This document shows positions 1 through 8,175 of a stretch of DNA of 36,912 nucleotides, one piece after another (positions within the stretch are counted from its first letter, which is position 1; each line of letters begins with the position of its first letter). This stretch comes from an uncultured Acidimicrobiia bacterium. Its GTDB lineage: Bacteria > Actinomycetota > Acidimicrobiia > Acidimicrobiales > CAIXPF01. The DNA is taken from contig CAIXPF010000085.1 of the NCBI GenBank assembly GCA_903921205.1, forward strand, positions 1-36,912, in the 5' to 3' direction. The notes under the pieces were generated by a model. The model was given only the letters and a program-made list of their open reading frames with translations. It searched no databases and had not been told where the DNA came from. The position numbers and the translations under genes were made by a program.

Positions 1-397
1 CCGGCGGCGAGGACTGTGCCGGTCGCTCGGACGGGGCTGATTGCGCCGGCTGGTCCGCACGAGGATCGCCGGTCGGCGGCCACCAACCGGCGGATGGGGG
101 GAACGCGGGATTCCACACGACGGCATCGAGGCGTCGACGGATCGAGGTCAGGTAGATGACCGACACCACCAGGCCAACGGGCTGGCAGACCGCCAGGCCG
201 ACCGACGCCAGCACGATCCATTGCGTCCGATCGACGCCGGCCAGCACGAACTGCTGGTCGGGCCGCCGCGCAGCGTCGATCAAGGTCCACACCGACAGGC
301 CCACCGCCGCCACCGCGGCGACCGACACGACGACGAGGAAGGCCAACCACAACACGAACAGGCCGACCCCGAACACCGATCCACCGTCTGCGAGCAT
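1..397 (-). CDS. Small two-helix membrane protein (partial, runs off left edge)
   Basis: The minus-strand frame is open from an ATG at 397 to the left edge, giving about 132 residues; the C-terminus lies outside the window. The start lies 17 nt beyond the stop of the VWA gene, so it is probably cotranscribed with it. A GTG one codon upstream is an alternative start. The protein has a hydrophobic segment at residues ~8-35, then WTLIDAARRPDQQF, a second hydrophobic segment at ~57-80, and a Pro-rich tail. The helix-loop-helix layout loosely recalls small actinobacterial membrane proteins such as DUF2516 or PLDc_N types, but I cannot assign a family. The function is unknown. Confidence 0.6.
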   Translation of the reverse strand, partial: MLADGGSVFGVGLFVLWLAFLVVVSVAAVAAVGLSVWTLIDAARRPDQQFVLAGVDRTQWIVLASVGLAVCQPVGLVVSVIYLTSIRRRLDAVVWNPAFPPSAGWWPPTGDPRADQPAQSAPSERPAQSSPP

Positions 398-416
398 CAC
401 CGGCAAGTCGGCGGCC

Positions 417-2441
417 TCAGGCGCTGCGACGGCTGCGGCCGCCGAGCAGCTTCTTCTTCTGCTCCAGGAAGTCGACGAGCACGTAGTCCCCGAGCGTGTC
501 GGGGGTGGTGAAGAACGCCCGCCCCCGGTTCATCTCGGCCACCTTCTCGATGAACGCCTTGAGGTAGCTCGTGGCGTCCAGCATGAAGGTGTTGATGACG
601 ATGCCGTCCTTGGTGCACCGGGCCACCTCACGCAGCGTGCGCTGGATGGTCTCCGGCTCCGGTGGGTAGGCGAAGTACGGGGTGCCGTCGTCCTCGATGT
701 GGGCGGTCGGCTCGCCGTCGGTGATCATGATGATCTGCTTGGTTCCGGTCTGGCGGGAGAGCATCTGGCGGGAGATGGCCAGACCGTGCTGCATGTTCGT
801 GCCGTACACGTAGTCCCAGCTGACCTCGGGCAGCTCATGGGCCTTGAACTCCCGGGCCACCGACGAGAACCCGACGAGACCCATGTAGTCCCGGGGGTAC
901 TGCGAGGAGATCAGGCTGTGCAGCGCCATGGCGACCTTCTTGGCCGGCAGGAAGTTGTCGCGCATGGGCATCGACAGCGACAGGTCGAGCATCAGCACCG
1001 TCGACTGCCGGACCATGGTCTCGGTGCGCTCGACCTCGAAGTCGTCCGGCGTGAGATGCACCGGGGAACCGACACCCTGGCGCCGCACCGCGTTGCGCAT
1101 GGTCTGCTGGATGTCGAGGTTGAACGGATCGCCGAACTCGTAGGGCTTGGTCGAGTACTCGCGCTCGTGACCGAAACCGCTCTTGGCGATGGCGTGCCGA
1201 CCGACCTGGTCCATGCGCAGCTTCTGGAACAGATCCGTCAGGGCGTTCTGGCCGATCCGACGGATTCCGCGCGGGGTGAGCTCGAGCTTGCCCTCACGGT
1301 TCTCGATCAGCCCGGCCTCCTCGAGCATCTTGGCGATACGGGCCATGTTCTGCAGGCTCTGGGCCGCCTCGTCGCCGAGAAGCTCCCGGGCCCGCTCGAT
1401 GTCGACCTCGGCGAGCGCCCCCGGGTTCGAGGCGCCGCGCAGCAAGTTCTCGAGCTGGTCGAGGTCACCGAGCTGCTCCATGAGCTCGGCCGCCTGCCCG
1501 AAGTTGAGCGGGTCCTGACCGGTGAAGTTGTAGCTCTTCTCCCAGCCGGCGTCGGGGAAGGCCTGCTGCAGGTTCTGGGCGAGCTGGTCCATCTGCCAAC
1601 GCAGGTCCATGTCCTCGAGCAGTTGCTGGGACAGGCCCTGCAACTGCGCCCGCTGCTCGGGGGTCATCGAGTTCAGCATCGCCTGCATGGCCGCCATGCG
1701 CTCGGCCATGGTCTCGAGCAGCTCGTCGAGATTCTGCGGGTTCTCCGGGAAGAAGTCCCCGAAGCGCTGCATGAAGTTCTCGAAGTCCTGCTGGGTGTCC
1801 TCACCCTGGTTGCGTTTGTCGAGCAGGTTGTTGAGCTCCGACAGCATGTCCTTGGTGCGGGCCATGTCCTCGGGGGTGATGTTCTCCATCGCCCCGGCCA
1901 TCTGGTTGACCTGGCTCTGCATGATCTGCTTGCGCAGCTGGTCGATGAGCTCCTCGAAGCGCTGCTGGGCCTCCTGGGAGACGAAGTCGTACTCCTGCAG
2001 CTCCTTCACCTGGCCGGCGAGGTCGGGCGAGAGCATGTCCAGCTGGAAGTTCCGCTCCGCCATCGACTGCTGGGTGAGCTCCTGTTGGCGCTGATCGCCG
2101 GACTGGGCGGCCTCGTCGAGGCGATCCTCGATGGCCTCGCGTTCCATCTCGACCACCTCGCGCAGATCCTGGGCGATGTCGTCGTACACGCCGCCGAGGT
2201 CGTAGCGCTCGAGTTCGTTCTTACGACGACGACGCAGGTTCTCGAGCATCTCGCGGATGCCCTGCATGTGATCGCCGTCCGGGGTACGGAACCCCTGGTG
2301 CATCATCTTGCGCAGCGCAGCGTTCAGATCACCGTGGTAGAGCAGGTCATCGGTGAGTTCGGCCAGGATTTCATCGGCTCCGAGCTCGAACCCGACCTGT
2401 GTGCCGTCCCAACGGGAGTAGCGATAACGAGAACCCGACAT
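417..2441 (-). CDS. VWA-domain protein (CoxE / Mg-chelatase subunit D-like), MoxR partner
   Basis: This 674-residue protein is predicted to be cytoplasmic. Residues ~1-420 are highly charged, Gln/Leu-rich and likely helical. Residues ~480-660 form a von Willebrand A domain with the metal-site motif DLSLS after TVLML, a GTN segment, and ITDGEP as the last metal-site strand. Proteins of this type work with a MoxR/ChlI-like AAA+ ATPase in metal insertion or protein remodelling. The likely partner is the ATPase gene at 5160-6578, on the same strand but separated by two opposite-strand genes. The ATG at 2441 is preceded by TAGCCT six bases upstream and has no Shine-Dalgarno sequence, which suggests a leaderless start. 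The substrate is unknown. Confidence 0.85.
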   Translation of the reverse strand: MSGSRYRYSRWDGTQVGFELGADEILAELTDDLLYHGDLNAALRKMMHQGFRTPDGDHMQGIREMLENLRRRRKNELERYDLGGVYDDIAQDLREVVEMEREAIEDRLDEAAQSGDQRQQELTQQSMAERNFQLDMLSPDLAGQVKELQEYDFVSQEAQQRFEELIDQLRKQIMQSQVNQMAGAMENITPEDMARTKDMLSELNNLLDKRNQGEDTQQDFENFMQRFGDFFPENPQNLDELLETMAERMAAMQAMLNSMTPEQRAQLQGLSQQLLEDMDLRWQMDQLAQNLQQAFPDAGWEKSYNFTGQDPLNFGQAAELMEQLGDLDQLENLLRGASNPGALAEVDIERARELLGDEAAQSLQNMARIAKMLEEAGLIENREGKLELTPRGIRRIGQNALTDLFQKLRMDQVGRHAIAKSGFGHEREYSTKPYEFGDPFNLDIQQTMRNAVRRQGVGSPVHLTPDDFEVERTETMVRQSTVLMLDLSLSMPMRDNFLPAKKVAMALHSLISSQYPRDYMGLVGFSSVAREFKAHELPEVSWDYVYGTNMQHGLAISRQMLSRQTGTKQIIMITDGEPTAHIEDDGTPYFAYPPEPETIQRTLREVARCTKDGIVINTFMLDATSYLKAFIEKVAEMNRGRAFFTTPDTLGDYVLVDFLEQKKKLLGGRSRRSA

Positions 2442-2447
2442 GGGCGA

Positions 2448-2453
2448 AGGCTA
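2448..2453 (-). promoter_or_regulatory. -10 box of VWA gene (leaderless)
   Basis: TAGCCT on the minus strand ends 6 nt before the ATG at 2441. This is the TANNNT spacing at which the transcript would begin at the start codon. Confidence 0.6.
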
Positions 2454-2515
2454 TCGGTCCGGGCCCGTCAATGTCGGCCCGGTTCCCCTGCCGCAGCCCG
2501 GTCGTGACGCCTCGG

Positions 2516-2521
2516 TAGCGT
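2516..2521 (+). promoter_or_regulatory. -10 box of DUF445 gene
   Basis: TAGCGT ends 9 nt before the ATG at 2531. It is divergent from the VWA promoter, and the two -10 boxes are 62 bp apart. Confidence 0.45.
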
Positions 2522-2530
2522 TGGATCTCC

Positions 2531-3799
2531 ATGACCGGGTTGGGCAGTGCCGTCGATCGCAGCGACGACGACCGGTCTCGGCGCGAGGACCTCCGCCGCA
2601 TGAAGGCGGGTGCCACCGGCCTGCTGCTGCTGGTTGCCGTGGTCTTCGTCGTGGCCACCCTGGCAGAACGACGCAACGATGCCTGGGGGTACCTGCGGGC
2701 TGCGGCCGAGGGTGCCCTGGTCGGCGGTCTTGCCGACTGGTTCGCAGTCACCGCACTGTTCCGGCGCCCACTCGGGCTGCCCATCCCCCACACGGCGCTG
2801 ATACCGACCCGGAAGGATGCCCTCGGCCGGTCGCTGGGCACCTTCGTCGAGGAGAACTTCCTCGCCGGCGACGCGGTGATCGAGCGGCTGCGCGCCATGC
2901 AACCGAGCCGCCGGGCCGCCGCCTGGATGGTCGCACCGGGCAACGCTGCGGTGATCAGCCGCCATGCCGCCGCAGCACTGGCCGGCGCCACGGACGTGCT
3001 GCGCGACGACGAGGTCTCCGGAGCGCTCGAACAGGCTGTCGTCGAGCGCGTCCGGCGTATCGGCCTCGCCCCGCTGGCCGGGCGGGCCCTGGCCGTGGCT
3101 ACCGCCGAGGACCGCCACCGGCCCTTGGTCGATGCCGCCCTCACCGGGGCAATCCGCTTCCTCGACGACCAGAAACCCCACCTGCGCAACCGCTTCGGCC
3201 GCGAGTCACCCTGGTGGGTGCCCGAGCCGCTCGACGACAGGATCTTCACCAAGCTGTACAGCGGCCTGCGCGGGTTCCTCGTCGAGGTGGCACGGACCGA
3301 CGACCATGCGCTGCGACGTCACCTCGACGACCGGCTCGCCGAGTTCATCGTACGACTCGAGACCGACCCTGCACTGGCGGCCCAGGTCGACCGCTGGCGC
3401 GAGGAGTTCCTGAGCCACCCTGCGGTGCGAGCCTGGATCGGGTCGTTGTGGGGCGAGTTCAAGACGGCGCTGGTCGCCCAGAGCGCCGACCCCTCCTCCG
3501 AGTTGCGCCGTCGTCTCGAACGGGCGGCAGCCGACGCCGGAGACAAGTTGTCTGCCGACACGGCGCTGCAGCACAAGATCGACCGGTGGCTCGAGGGGGT
3601 GACCCGGTACGTGATCCAGGCCGAGGGACACCAGGTGGGCGAGCTCATCGCCACCACGGTGCAGCGGTGGGACCCCAACGAGGCGACGGACCGCATCGAG
3701 ACCCACGTCGGGAGGGACCTGCAGTTCATCCGGATCAACGGCACCGTCGTGGGTGGACTGGCAGGCCTGGCGATCCACACGGTCGGCCGGCTGCTGTGA
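2531..3799 (+). CDS. DUF445 family membrane-associated protein
   Basis: This 422-residue protein matches the DUF445 (YjiN-like) family. A hydrophobic helix lies at residues ~28-46. It is followed by the family's conserved EGALVGGLADWFAVTALFRR segment, which includes the typical ADWFAVTALF. A long helical region with repeated charged heptad-like stretches follows, and a short hydrophobic segment closes the C-terminus (VVGGLAGLAIHTV). No biochemical function is established for the family. The gene sits between the minus-strand VWA and MoxR genes and is transcribed away from the VWA gene. The start is the first ATG after a -10-like TAGCGT, with little sign of a Shine-Dalgarno sequence. Confidence 0.85.
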   Translation: MTGLGSAVDRSDDDRSRREDLRRMKAGATGLLLLVAVVFVVATLAERRNDAWGYLRAAAEGALVGGLADWFAVTALFRRPLGLPIPHTALIPTRKDALGRSLGTFVEENFLAGDAVIERLRAMQPSRRAAAWMVAPGNAAVISRHAAAALAGATDVLRDDEVSGALEQAVVERVRRIGLAPLAGRALAVATAEDRHRPLVDAALTGAIRFLDDQKPHLRNRFGRESPWWVPEPLDDRIFTKLYSGLRGFLVEVARTDDHALRRHLDDRLAEFIVRLETDPALAAQVDRWREEFLSHPAVRAWIGSLWGEFKTALVAQSADPSSELRRRLERAAADAGDKLSADTALQHKIDRWLEGVTRYVIQAEGHQVGELIATTVQRWDPNEATDRIETHVGRDLQFIRINGTVVGGLAGLAIHTVGRLL

Positions 3800-3830
3800 A
3801 TCCCCGCCCGGACAGCCCCGGGCAGGCCGC

Positions 3831-3836
3831 TACGGT
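3831..3836 (+). promoter_or_regulatory. -10 box of GH1-like gene (leaderless)
   Basis: TACGGT ends 6 nt before the GTG at 3843, and there is no ribosome-binding site. This supports choosing that GTG. Confidence 0.6.
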
Positions 3837-3842
3837 CACAGG

Positions 3843-5072
3843 GTGACCGTGCCCGCTTCGCTGACCTGGGGTGCCGCCTTCCCCGCCGTGCAATCGGAAG
3901 GCGCGGCCCTCGCCTCGGACTGGTTCGACTGGGAACGACGGGGTGAGGCACCGCCATCCTTCGACGGCAACGGGTTCGCCGTCGACCACGCCGACGACTT
4001 CCGACTGCTGCACGGCCTCGGCGCCGACGGGGTACGGCTCACGCTCGACTGGTCACGGCTCGAACCTGCCGCAGGCCAGCCCGACGCCGCAGCGTTCGAC
4101 CGCTACCGCGAGGTCCTCACCAGCGCCCGCGCCGCCGGTCTGCAGACGTGGGTGGTCCTGGCCGACGGGCCGCTGCCGGGCTGGTTCTCCATCGACGAAC
4201 GGGGATGGCGGGAACGCTCGGCCCGCTCCTACCTGTGGCCCCGTCACGTCGAACGGGTGGCGGAACGTGTCGGCGATCTCGTCGACGCCTGGATCCCGAT
4301 CCTGCGACCGGTCTCCTTCGCCCGTGGTGCCTTCGTCACCGCTGCTGCTCCCCCGGGGACACGCAGCATTCAGAAGTTCGTCGAGACCGTGCAGGGCGCC
4401 TACCTCGCGTCCTTCGCCGCCTGGCGGGTCTTGCGCGGCGCCCAACCGGTCGCACTCGGGGTGGAGGCAGCGACGGTGCGGGTCGGCGAGGACGGCGGCG
4501 AGCGGCCGACCCGGCTCTACGACACGGTGCAGTGGGCCTGGGTCGAGGGCCTCCGCGACGGGGTACTGCAACTGCCCCGTCTCCCCCAGCAACGCGTCGA
4601 CGAGATGCGCCACGCCTTCGACGCGGTCGCCGTCACCTTCGAGGGCACCTACGCCGTCGGCGCCGACGGCCGGGTGGCCCGGGCTCGTCAGAACGAGGAG
4701 TTGGTGGCCCTCGCCCATCGCTTCGCCGAGACGTGCCCCGACCGGCCGCTGTGGCTCGCCGGACACGTGGTCTCCGTCGGTGACGTCAAGGCCGACACCG
4801 AAGCAGCCGAGCAGGCCTGCGCCGACGTCGACGCCGTGCGTCACGACGGCATCGCCCTCGATCGTTGGATCTGGGAGCCGGCCATCGACGGCTACGAAGG
4901 CGCCGCCGGCTTCGATGCCGGGCTCGGCCTGTTCGACCGCAACCGCCACGCCAAGGCCGCAGCGGGCGTCGTGCAGCGCTGGAGCGAGGCCCGCACTGCC
5001 GCGGCAACGGCCGAGGCGGCCCGCCTCGAGGCGGGGGTCACAACGGACGGCAACGACGTCCAGCCCGTCTGA
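3843..5072 (+). CDS. GH1-fold protein lacking catalytic glutamates (probable pseudoenzyme)
   Basis: This 409-residue protein shows the N-terminal signature of glycoside hydrolase family 1. Examples are LTWGAAFPAVQSEG, where active enzymes have FxWGxATxxxQxEG, then GADGVRLTLDWSRLEP, and a barrel strand at ~101-115 followed by GW. The expected catalytic motifs are absent. Where active enzymes carry TFNEP, the sequence reads WIPILRPVSFA (~150-160). Where they carry the nucleophile motif ITENG, it reads PLWLAGHVVS. The conserved His of the LHHF strand is also missing (VVLADGPLPGW). The GTG at 3843 was chosen because it follows a -10 box. The protein may bind a glycan without hydrolysing it or may serve a structural role; both are inference. 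Confidence 0.7.
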   Translation: MTVPASLTWGAAFPAVQSEGAALASDWFDWERRGEAPPSFDGNGFAVDHADDFRLLHGLGADGVRLTLDWSRLEPAAGQPDAAAFDRYREVLTSARAAGLQTWVVLADGPLPGWFSIDERGWRERSARSYLWPRHVERVAERVGDLVDAWIPILRPVSFARGAFVTAAAPPGTRSIQKFVETVQGAYLASFAAWRVLRGAQPVALGVEAATVRVGEDGGERPTRLYDTVQWAWVEGLRDGVLQLPRLPQQRVDEMRHAFDAVAVTFEGTYAVGADGRVARARQNEELVALAHRFAETCPDRPLWLAGHVVSVGDVKADTEAAEQACADVDAVRHDGIALDRWIWEPAIDGYEGAAGFDAGLGLFDRNRHAKAAAGVVQRWSEARTAAATAEAARLEAGVTTDGNDVQPV

Positions 5073-5128
5073 GCGGACCGCAACAAGGCCACCAGCTCTC
5101 GGTCACCCGAGTCCGGCAACCCGGACAT

Positions 5129-5154
5129 GCCGCCCCGGCCGCAACCGGGGCGGC
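5129..5154. terminator. Bidirectional terminator hairpin
   Basis: A perfect 10-bp GC stem (5129-5138 with 5145-5154) and a 6-nt loop lie between the convergent GH1-like and MoxR genes. Confidence 0.6.
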
Positions 5155-5159
5155 CTCGT

Positions 5160-6578
5160 TCAGCTCCGGGCCCGGTAGGACGCCCGACCGCCCACGGAGT
5201 CCTTGTTGAGCCGCTTCGACAGGTGCAGGCCCTCGAGGAGGAACTCCACCGCCGAGGCCACCATCGCCGGCGACTCGTCGCCGTCGGTGAGGGCCAGAAC
5301 CGGCTCACGCAGCGACGGCTGGTCGCCGAGCAAGCGGACGTAGTCGGCGGAGGACACGTCCTCGCCGGCGTTGGCCACGAACCCGCCCTCGAAGGCGTCG
5401 AGCACCGTGCGGAACGAATCCGGCCCGACCCGGTTCTTGAACACCGTCAGGCCGGCCGACTTCACCAATCCTTCGACGATCTGGTTCTCGCGGCCGTCCT
5501 CGAGGGTCTCGATCTCGACCTTGCCCATGGTGGAGGCGGTGAGGGCGTCGAGGTCCGACACCCGCGGCACGATCTCGTGCTCGCCGTGCAGGATCGCCCG
5601 GCGGGCCGCGTTGGCGACCATGGTCTCCTGGTTGGACACCGTGAGACGCACCGACACGCCCGAACGCTGGTTGATGTTGCCGCTGGCCCGGGCCAGATGC
5701 GACAACGTCGCGACGATCTCGCTCATGAAAGCCGGGACCCGGACCGTCGCGCCTTCCTCGGCGAACACGGTCGCCTCCTGGTCGACGATGTCCATCTCGA
5801 TCTCGACGGTGGGCGGGTAGTGAGTGCGGATCTGAGACCCGAAACGGTCCTTCAGCGGCGTGATGATCCGGCCACGGTTGGTGTAGTCCTCGGGGTTGGC
5901 CGAGGCGACCAGGATGAGGTCGAGGGGCAGGCGGATCTTGTAGCCGCGCACCTGCACGTCGCGCTCCTCGAGCACGTTGAGCAGACCGACCTGGATCCGC
6001 TCGGCGAGGTCGGGCAGCTCGTTGATGGCGAAGATGCCCCGGTTGGTGCGGGGAACCAGGCCGTAATGGATGGTGAGTTCGTCGGACAGATAGCGGCCCT
6101 CGGCGACCTTGATCGGGTCGACCTCGCCGATGAGATCGGCCACCGACGTGTCCGGTGTCGCCAGCTTCTCGCCGAAGCGGGCATCGCGGTGGACCCAGTC
6201 GATGCGAGTGTCATCTCCGTGCTCGATCACGAGATCGCGCGCGTACCGAGAGATCGGGTTGTACGGATCGTCGTTGATCTCGGAACCGGCCACGATGGGC
6301 ATCCACTCGTCGAGCAGGTTCACCATGGAGCGGATCAGCCGGGTCTTGGCCTGGCCCCGCTCACCGAGGAAGACCACGTCGTGGCCGGCCAGGATGGCGT
6401 TCTCCAGCTTGGGGATGACCGTCTCCTCGTAGCCCATGATGCGGGGGAAGAGCGGCTCACCCGCCCGCATCTTGGCAATCGCGTTGCGACGGATCTCGTC
6501 CTTGACCGACCGGGATATCCACCCGGAGGCCCGGAGTTGACCGAGGGTTGCGGGCTGGGGGTGCGCAGGGCTCGCCAT
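5160..6578 (-). CDS. MoxR/ChlI-type AAA+ ATPase
   Basis: This 472-residue protein is an AAA+ ATPase of the MoxR/magnesium-chelatase I group. Walker A is GERGQAKTR at residues 72-80, the Walker B strand is GIFAINELPD at ~181-190, the sensor-1 region is ASANPEDY at ~225-232, and a likely arginine finger follows in PLKDRFG. The C-terminal ~150 residues are helical. Such ATPases act with VWA-domain proteins, here presumably the product of 417-2441. The ATG at 6578 is 6 nt after TAGGTT, so it is likely leaderless and has its own promoter. A hairpin just beyond the stop separates it from the convergent GH1-like gene. Confidence 0.9.
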   Translation of the reverse strand: MASPAHPQPATLGQLRASGWISRSVKDEIRRNAIAKMRAGEPLFPRIMGYEETVIPKLENAILAGHDVVFLGERGQAKTRLIRSMVNLLDEWMPIVAGSEINDDPYNPISRYARDLVIEHGDDTRIDWVHRDARFGEKLATPDTSVADLIGEVDPIKVAEGRYLSDELTIHYGLVPRTNRGIFAINELPDLAERIQVGLLNVLEERDVQVRGYKIRLPLDLILVASANPEDYTNRGRIITPLKDRFGSQIRTHYPPTVEIEMDIVDQEATVFAEEGATVRVPAFMSEIVATLSHLARASGNINQRSGVSVRLTVSNQETMVANAARRAILHGEHEIVPRVSDLDALTASTMGKVEIETLEDGRENQIVEGLVKSAGLTVFKNRVGPDSFRTVLDAFEGGFVANAGEDVSSADYVRLLGDQPSLREPVLALTDGDESPAMVASAVEFLLEGLHLSKRLNKDSVGGRASYRARS

Positions 6579-6584
6579 GGGCCA

Positions 6585-6590
6585 AACCTA
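6585..6590 (-). promoter_or_regulatory. -10 box of MoxR gene (leaderless)
   Basis: TAGGTT on the minus strand ends 6 nt before the ATG at 6578. Confidence 0.6.
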
Positions 6591-6698
6591 ACCGAGCCCG
6601 CCGCGCAATGAAGACCGACTTGCCGCGCGACTCGAATCGGCCCGACGGCACGTTGACACGGTCGTCGCAACGGTGAAAGCGGACCTGCCAGGAACGCC

Positions 6699-6732
6699 GA
6701 CGTCCGCAGGGCCCGTGGGCGCTGCGGACGTC
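6699..6732 (-). terminator. Long hairpin downstream of the small membrane protein gene
   Basis: A 16-bp stem with one G-G mismatch (6699-6714 with 6717-6732) and a 2-nt tip lies 69 bp past the stop of the 6801-7172 gene. A weak T-rich tract follows on the minus strand (GGCGTTCCT). The rest of the 6591-6800 gap shows nothing I can name. Confidence 0.5.
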
Positions 6733-6800
6733 CGCTCTCTCGGGATCTCTGCCCACCCGGGGGCGACGGTGGACGACGCCCGTTCCGGACGCCGCACCCG

Positions 6801-7172
6801 TCAGGCGGCCCGCACGTAGCGGGAAGCCTCGTCGGCGCTGTTGCGGGCGGCGGCGACCTTCTCCTGTTCGTCGCGCTTCTCCTGGCCGATGAGGAACTTC
6901 GAGGCGAAGACCACCCCACCGAAGAACCCGCCGGTGACCAGCGACGAGAAGGCCCCGAGGCCGAACCAGTAGGCCGGGCCGGCATCGGGGGCGACGATCC
7001 GGCTGAACCCGGCGACGAAGGCGAACATGCCGACCATGCCGACCAGCACGCCGACCGATACCTCGCGCACGAATGCCCGGTCGGTCGCGTCGAGGTTCTG
7101 GTCGGTCGTGCCGGTCGACCCGGCCTGGCCGTGGTGTTCGTGCTGGGTGACTTCCTCGGTAGCCGTGCTCAT
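6801..7172 (-). CDS. Small two-helix membrane protein, unknown function
   Basis: This 123-residue protein has a His/Gln/Thr-rich N-terminus (~1-32) and two hydrophobic helices at ~35-60 and ~67-92. A charged, Ala-rich C-terminal tail follows (QEKRDEQEKVAAARN). I recognise no family. The layout suggests a small inner-membrane protein with both termini on the same side. The ATG at 7172 lies 6 nt after TACGTT, supporting a leaderless start. The gene is flanked by its own promoter and a long hairpin, so it is probably monocistronic. Confidence 0.75.
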   Translation of the reverse strand: MSTATEEVTQHEHHGQAGSTGTTDQNLDATDRAFVREVSVGVLVGMVGMFAFVAGFSRIVAPDAGPAYWFGLGAFSSLVTGGFFGGVVFASKFLIGQEKRDEQEKVAAARNSADEASRYVRAA

Positions 7173-7178
7173 GTGGGG

Positions 7179-7184
7179 AACGTA
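7179..7184 (-). promoter_or_regulatory. -10 box of small membrane protein gene (leaderless)
   Basis: TACGTT on the minus strand ends 6 nt before the ATG at 7172. Confidence 0.6.
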
Positions 7185-7286
7185 CGGCCACCGACCGCCG
7201 TCGCAACACGGGAGATCGTCCGCTCTCGCCGGGGGAGAAGGTCCCGGTTCCGACGGGACGTGCGGCCCTGGTGAGGGCGGCCGGGC

Positions 7287-8060
7287 TCAGCCCCGGCTGC
7301 GCGCCCGCAGGCGGCGCATGCCCTTGATCCAGCGATCCGGATCGCTGGCCTTGCGGACCACGTAGTCACCCACCTCGGGGTGGGGCAGGACGAAGAACCG
7401 CTCCTGCTCGATCGCCGACAGCACCGCATCGGCGACCTCGTCGGGTTCGCGGATGCCGTCGGTCCCGCCGTCGCCGAGCCGGCGGGGGGCCATCGCCGTG
7501 TTCACCCCCTGCGGGCAGAGCACCGACACCCGGATCCCGTCGTCGCCGTGGGTGATGGCTTCGTACTCCGCCAGCTTGATGCACGCCGCCTTGGTGACGC
7601 TGTAGGGCGCCGAGCCGACGGCGAGCAGCAGACCGGCCGCCGATGCGGTGTGCATCAGGTAGCCCTCGCCCCGGGCGATCATCGACGGCAGCACCGCCCG
7701 TCCGGCGTAGACATGGGACATCACGTGCAGCTCCCACTGCCGCTGCCACGCCTCGTTGGACGCATCGAGCCCGCCCTCGGCACCGGCCCCCGCGTTCGAG
7801 CAGAACAGGTCGATGGGTCCGAACCGCGTCATGGTTTCCTCCACCAGAGCGACCACCGCAGCCTCGTCGGTCACATCGAGGGATACCCCGACACCCCGCT
7901 CGCCGATGCCGAGCCCGGCAGCGGCCGCCGCGGCAGCGTCCCCGTCCCGGTCGGCGAGCACGACGGCCCGCGCCCCGGCCCGAACGAAGCGGCGCCCCAT
8001 GGCGGCGCCGATGCCGCCGCCCCCGCCGGTGATGATGACAACACGATCAGTCAGCTCCAT
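7287..8060 (-). CDS. Short-chain dehydrogenase/reductase (SDR)
   Basis: This 257-residue classical SDR is predicted to be an NAD(P)-dependent cytoplasmic oxidoreductase. The cofactor motif TGGGGGIG is at ~11-18, SNAGAG marks the strand-4 motif, Ser of HTASAAG and YSVTK form the active site, and SVLCPQGVNT follows. The ATG at 8060 begins the typical MELTDRVVIITGG start and lies 8 nt after TAGGTT. The protein is clearly paralogous to the SDR at 30116-30949: both share GPIDLF, VLPSMI, RGEGYL, IRVSVLCPQ and a C-terminal FVLPHPEV/FLVLPHPEV followed by RW and GMRR. The substrate is unknown. Confidence 0.9.
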   Translation of the reverse strand: MELTDRVVIITGGGGGIGAAMGRRFVRAGARAVVLADRDGDAAAAAAAGLGIGERGVGVSLDVTDEAAVVALVEETMTRFGPIDLFCSNAGAGAEGGLDASNEAWQRQWELHVMSHVYAGRAVLPSMIARGEGYLMHTASAAGLLLAVGSAPYSVTKAACIKLAEYEAITHGDDGIRVSVLCPQGVNTAMAPRRLGDGGTDGIREPDEVADAVLSAIEQERFFVLPHPEVGDYVVRKASDPDRWIKGMRRLRARSRG

Positions 8061-8068
8061 GGCACGAG

Positions 8069-8074
8069 AACCTA
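8069..8074 (-). promoter_or_regulatory. -10 box of first SDR gene
   Basis: TAGGTT on the minus strand ends 8 nt before the ATG at 8060. Confidence 0.5.
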
Positions 8075-8120
8075 GACGCCTATCGGACCGACGGGTTCGC
8101 CGGATCACGAGCGCACGAAG

Positions 8121-8126
8121 TACGGT
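8121..8126 (+). promoter_or_regulatory. Probable -10 box of sdhCAB operon
   Basis: TACGGT lies 49 nt before the sdhC start. Transcription from here would give a leader of roughly 40 nt carrying the Shine-Dalgarno site. No clear -35 box is visible. Confidence 0.4.
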
Positions 8127-8163
8127 CACACCCGCAACAACCTGCCTTTGGCCGACTTTTCCC

Positions 8164-8170
8164 GGGAGGA
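8164..8170 (+). promoter_or_regulatory. Shine-Dalgarno site of sdhC
   Basis: GGGAGGA with a 5-nt spacer to GTG 8176 fixes the sdhC start. It contrasts with the mostly leaderless neighbours. Confidence 0.75.
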
Positions 8171-8175
8171 TTCGG

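Noticed and set aside
156-2507. A 783-codon open frame on the plus strand
   Set aside because: It is the antisense of the VWA gene, rich in His, Arg and Val as expected from a high-GC shadow frame, with no recognisable domain.
5127-6611. A 494-codon plus-strand open frame
   Set aside because: It is antisense to the MoxR ATPase gene, whose Walker motifs are clear on the other strand.
6727-7226. Short shared string CGTCCGCTCTC near 6729 and 7218, resembling part of the 26-bp repeat
   Set aside because: It is only about 11 bp in a GC-rich sequence, with no consistent position relative to genes; chance is sufficient.
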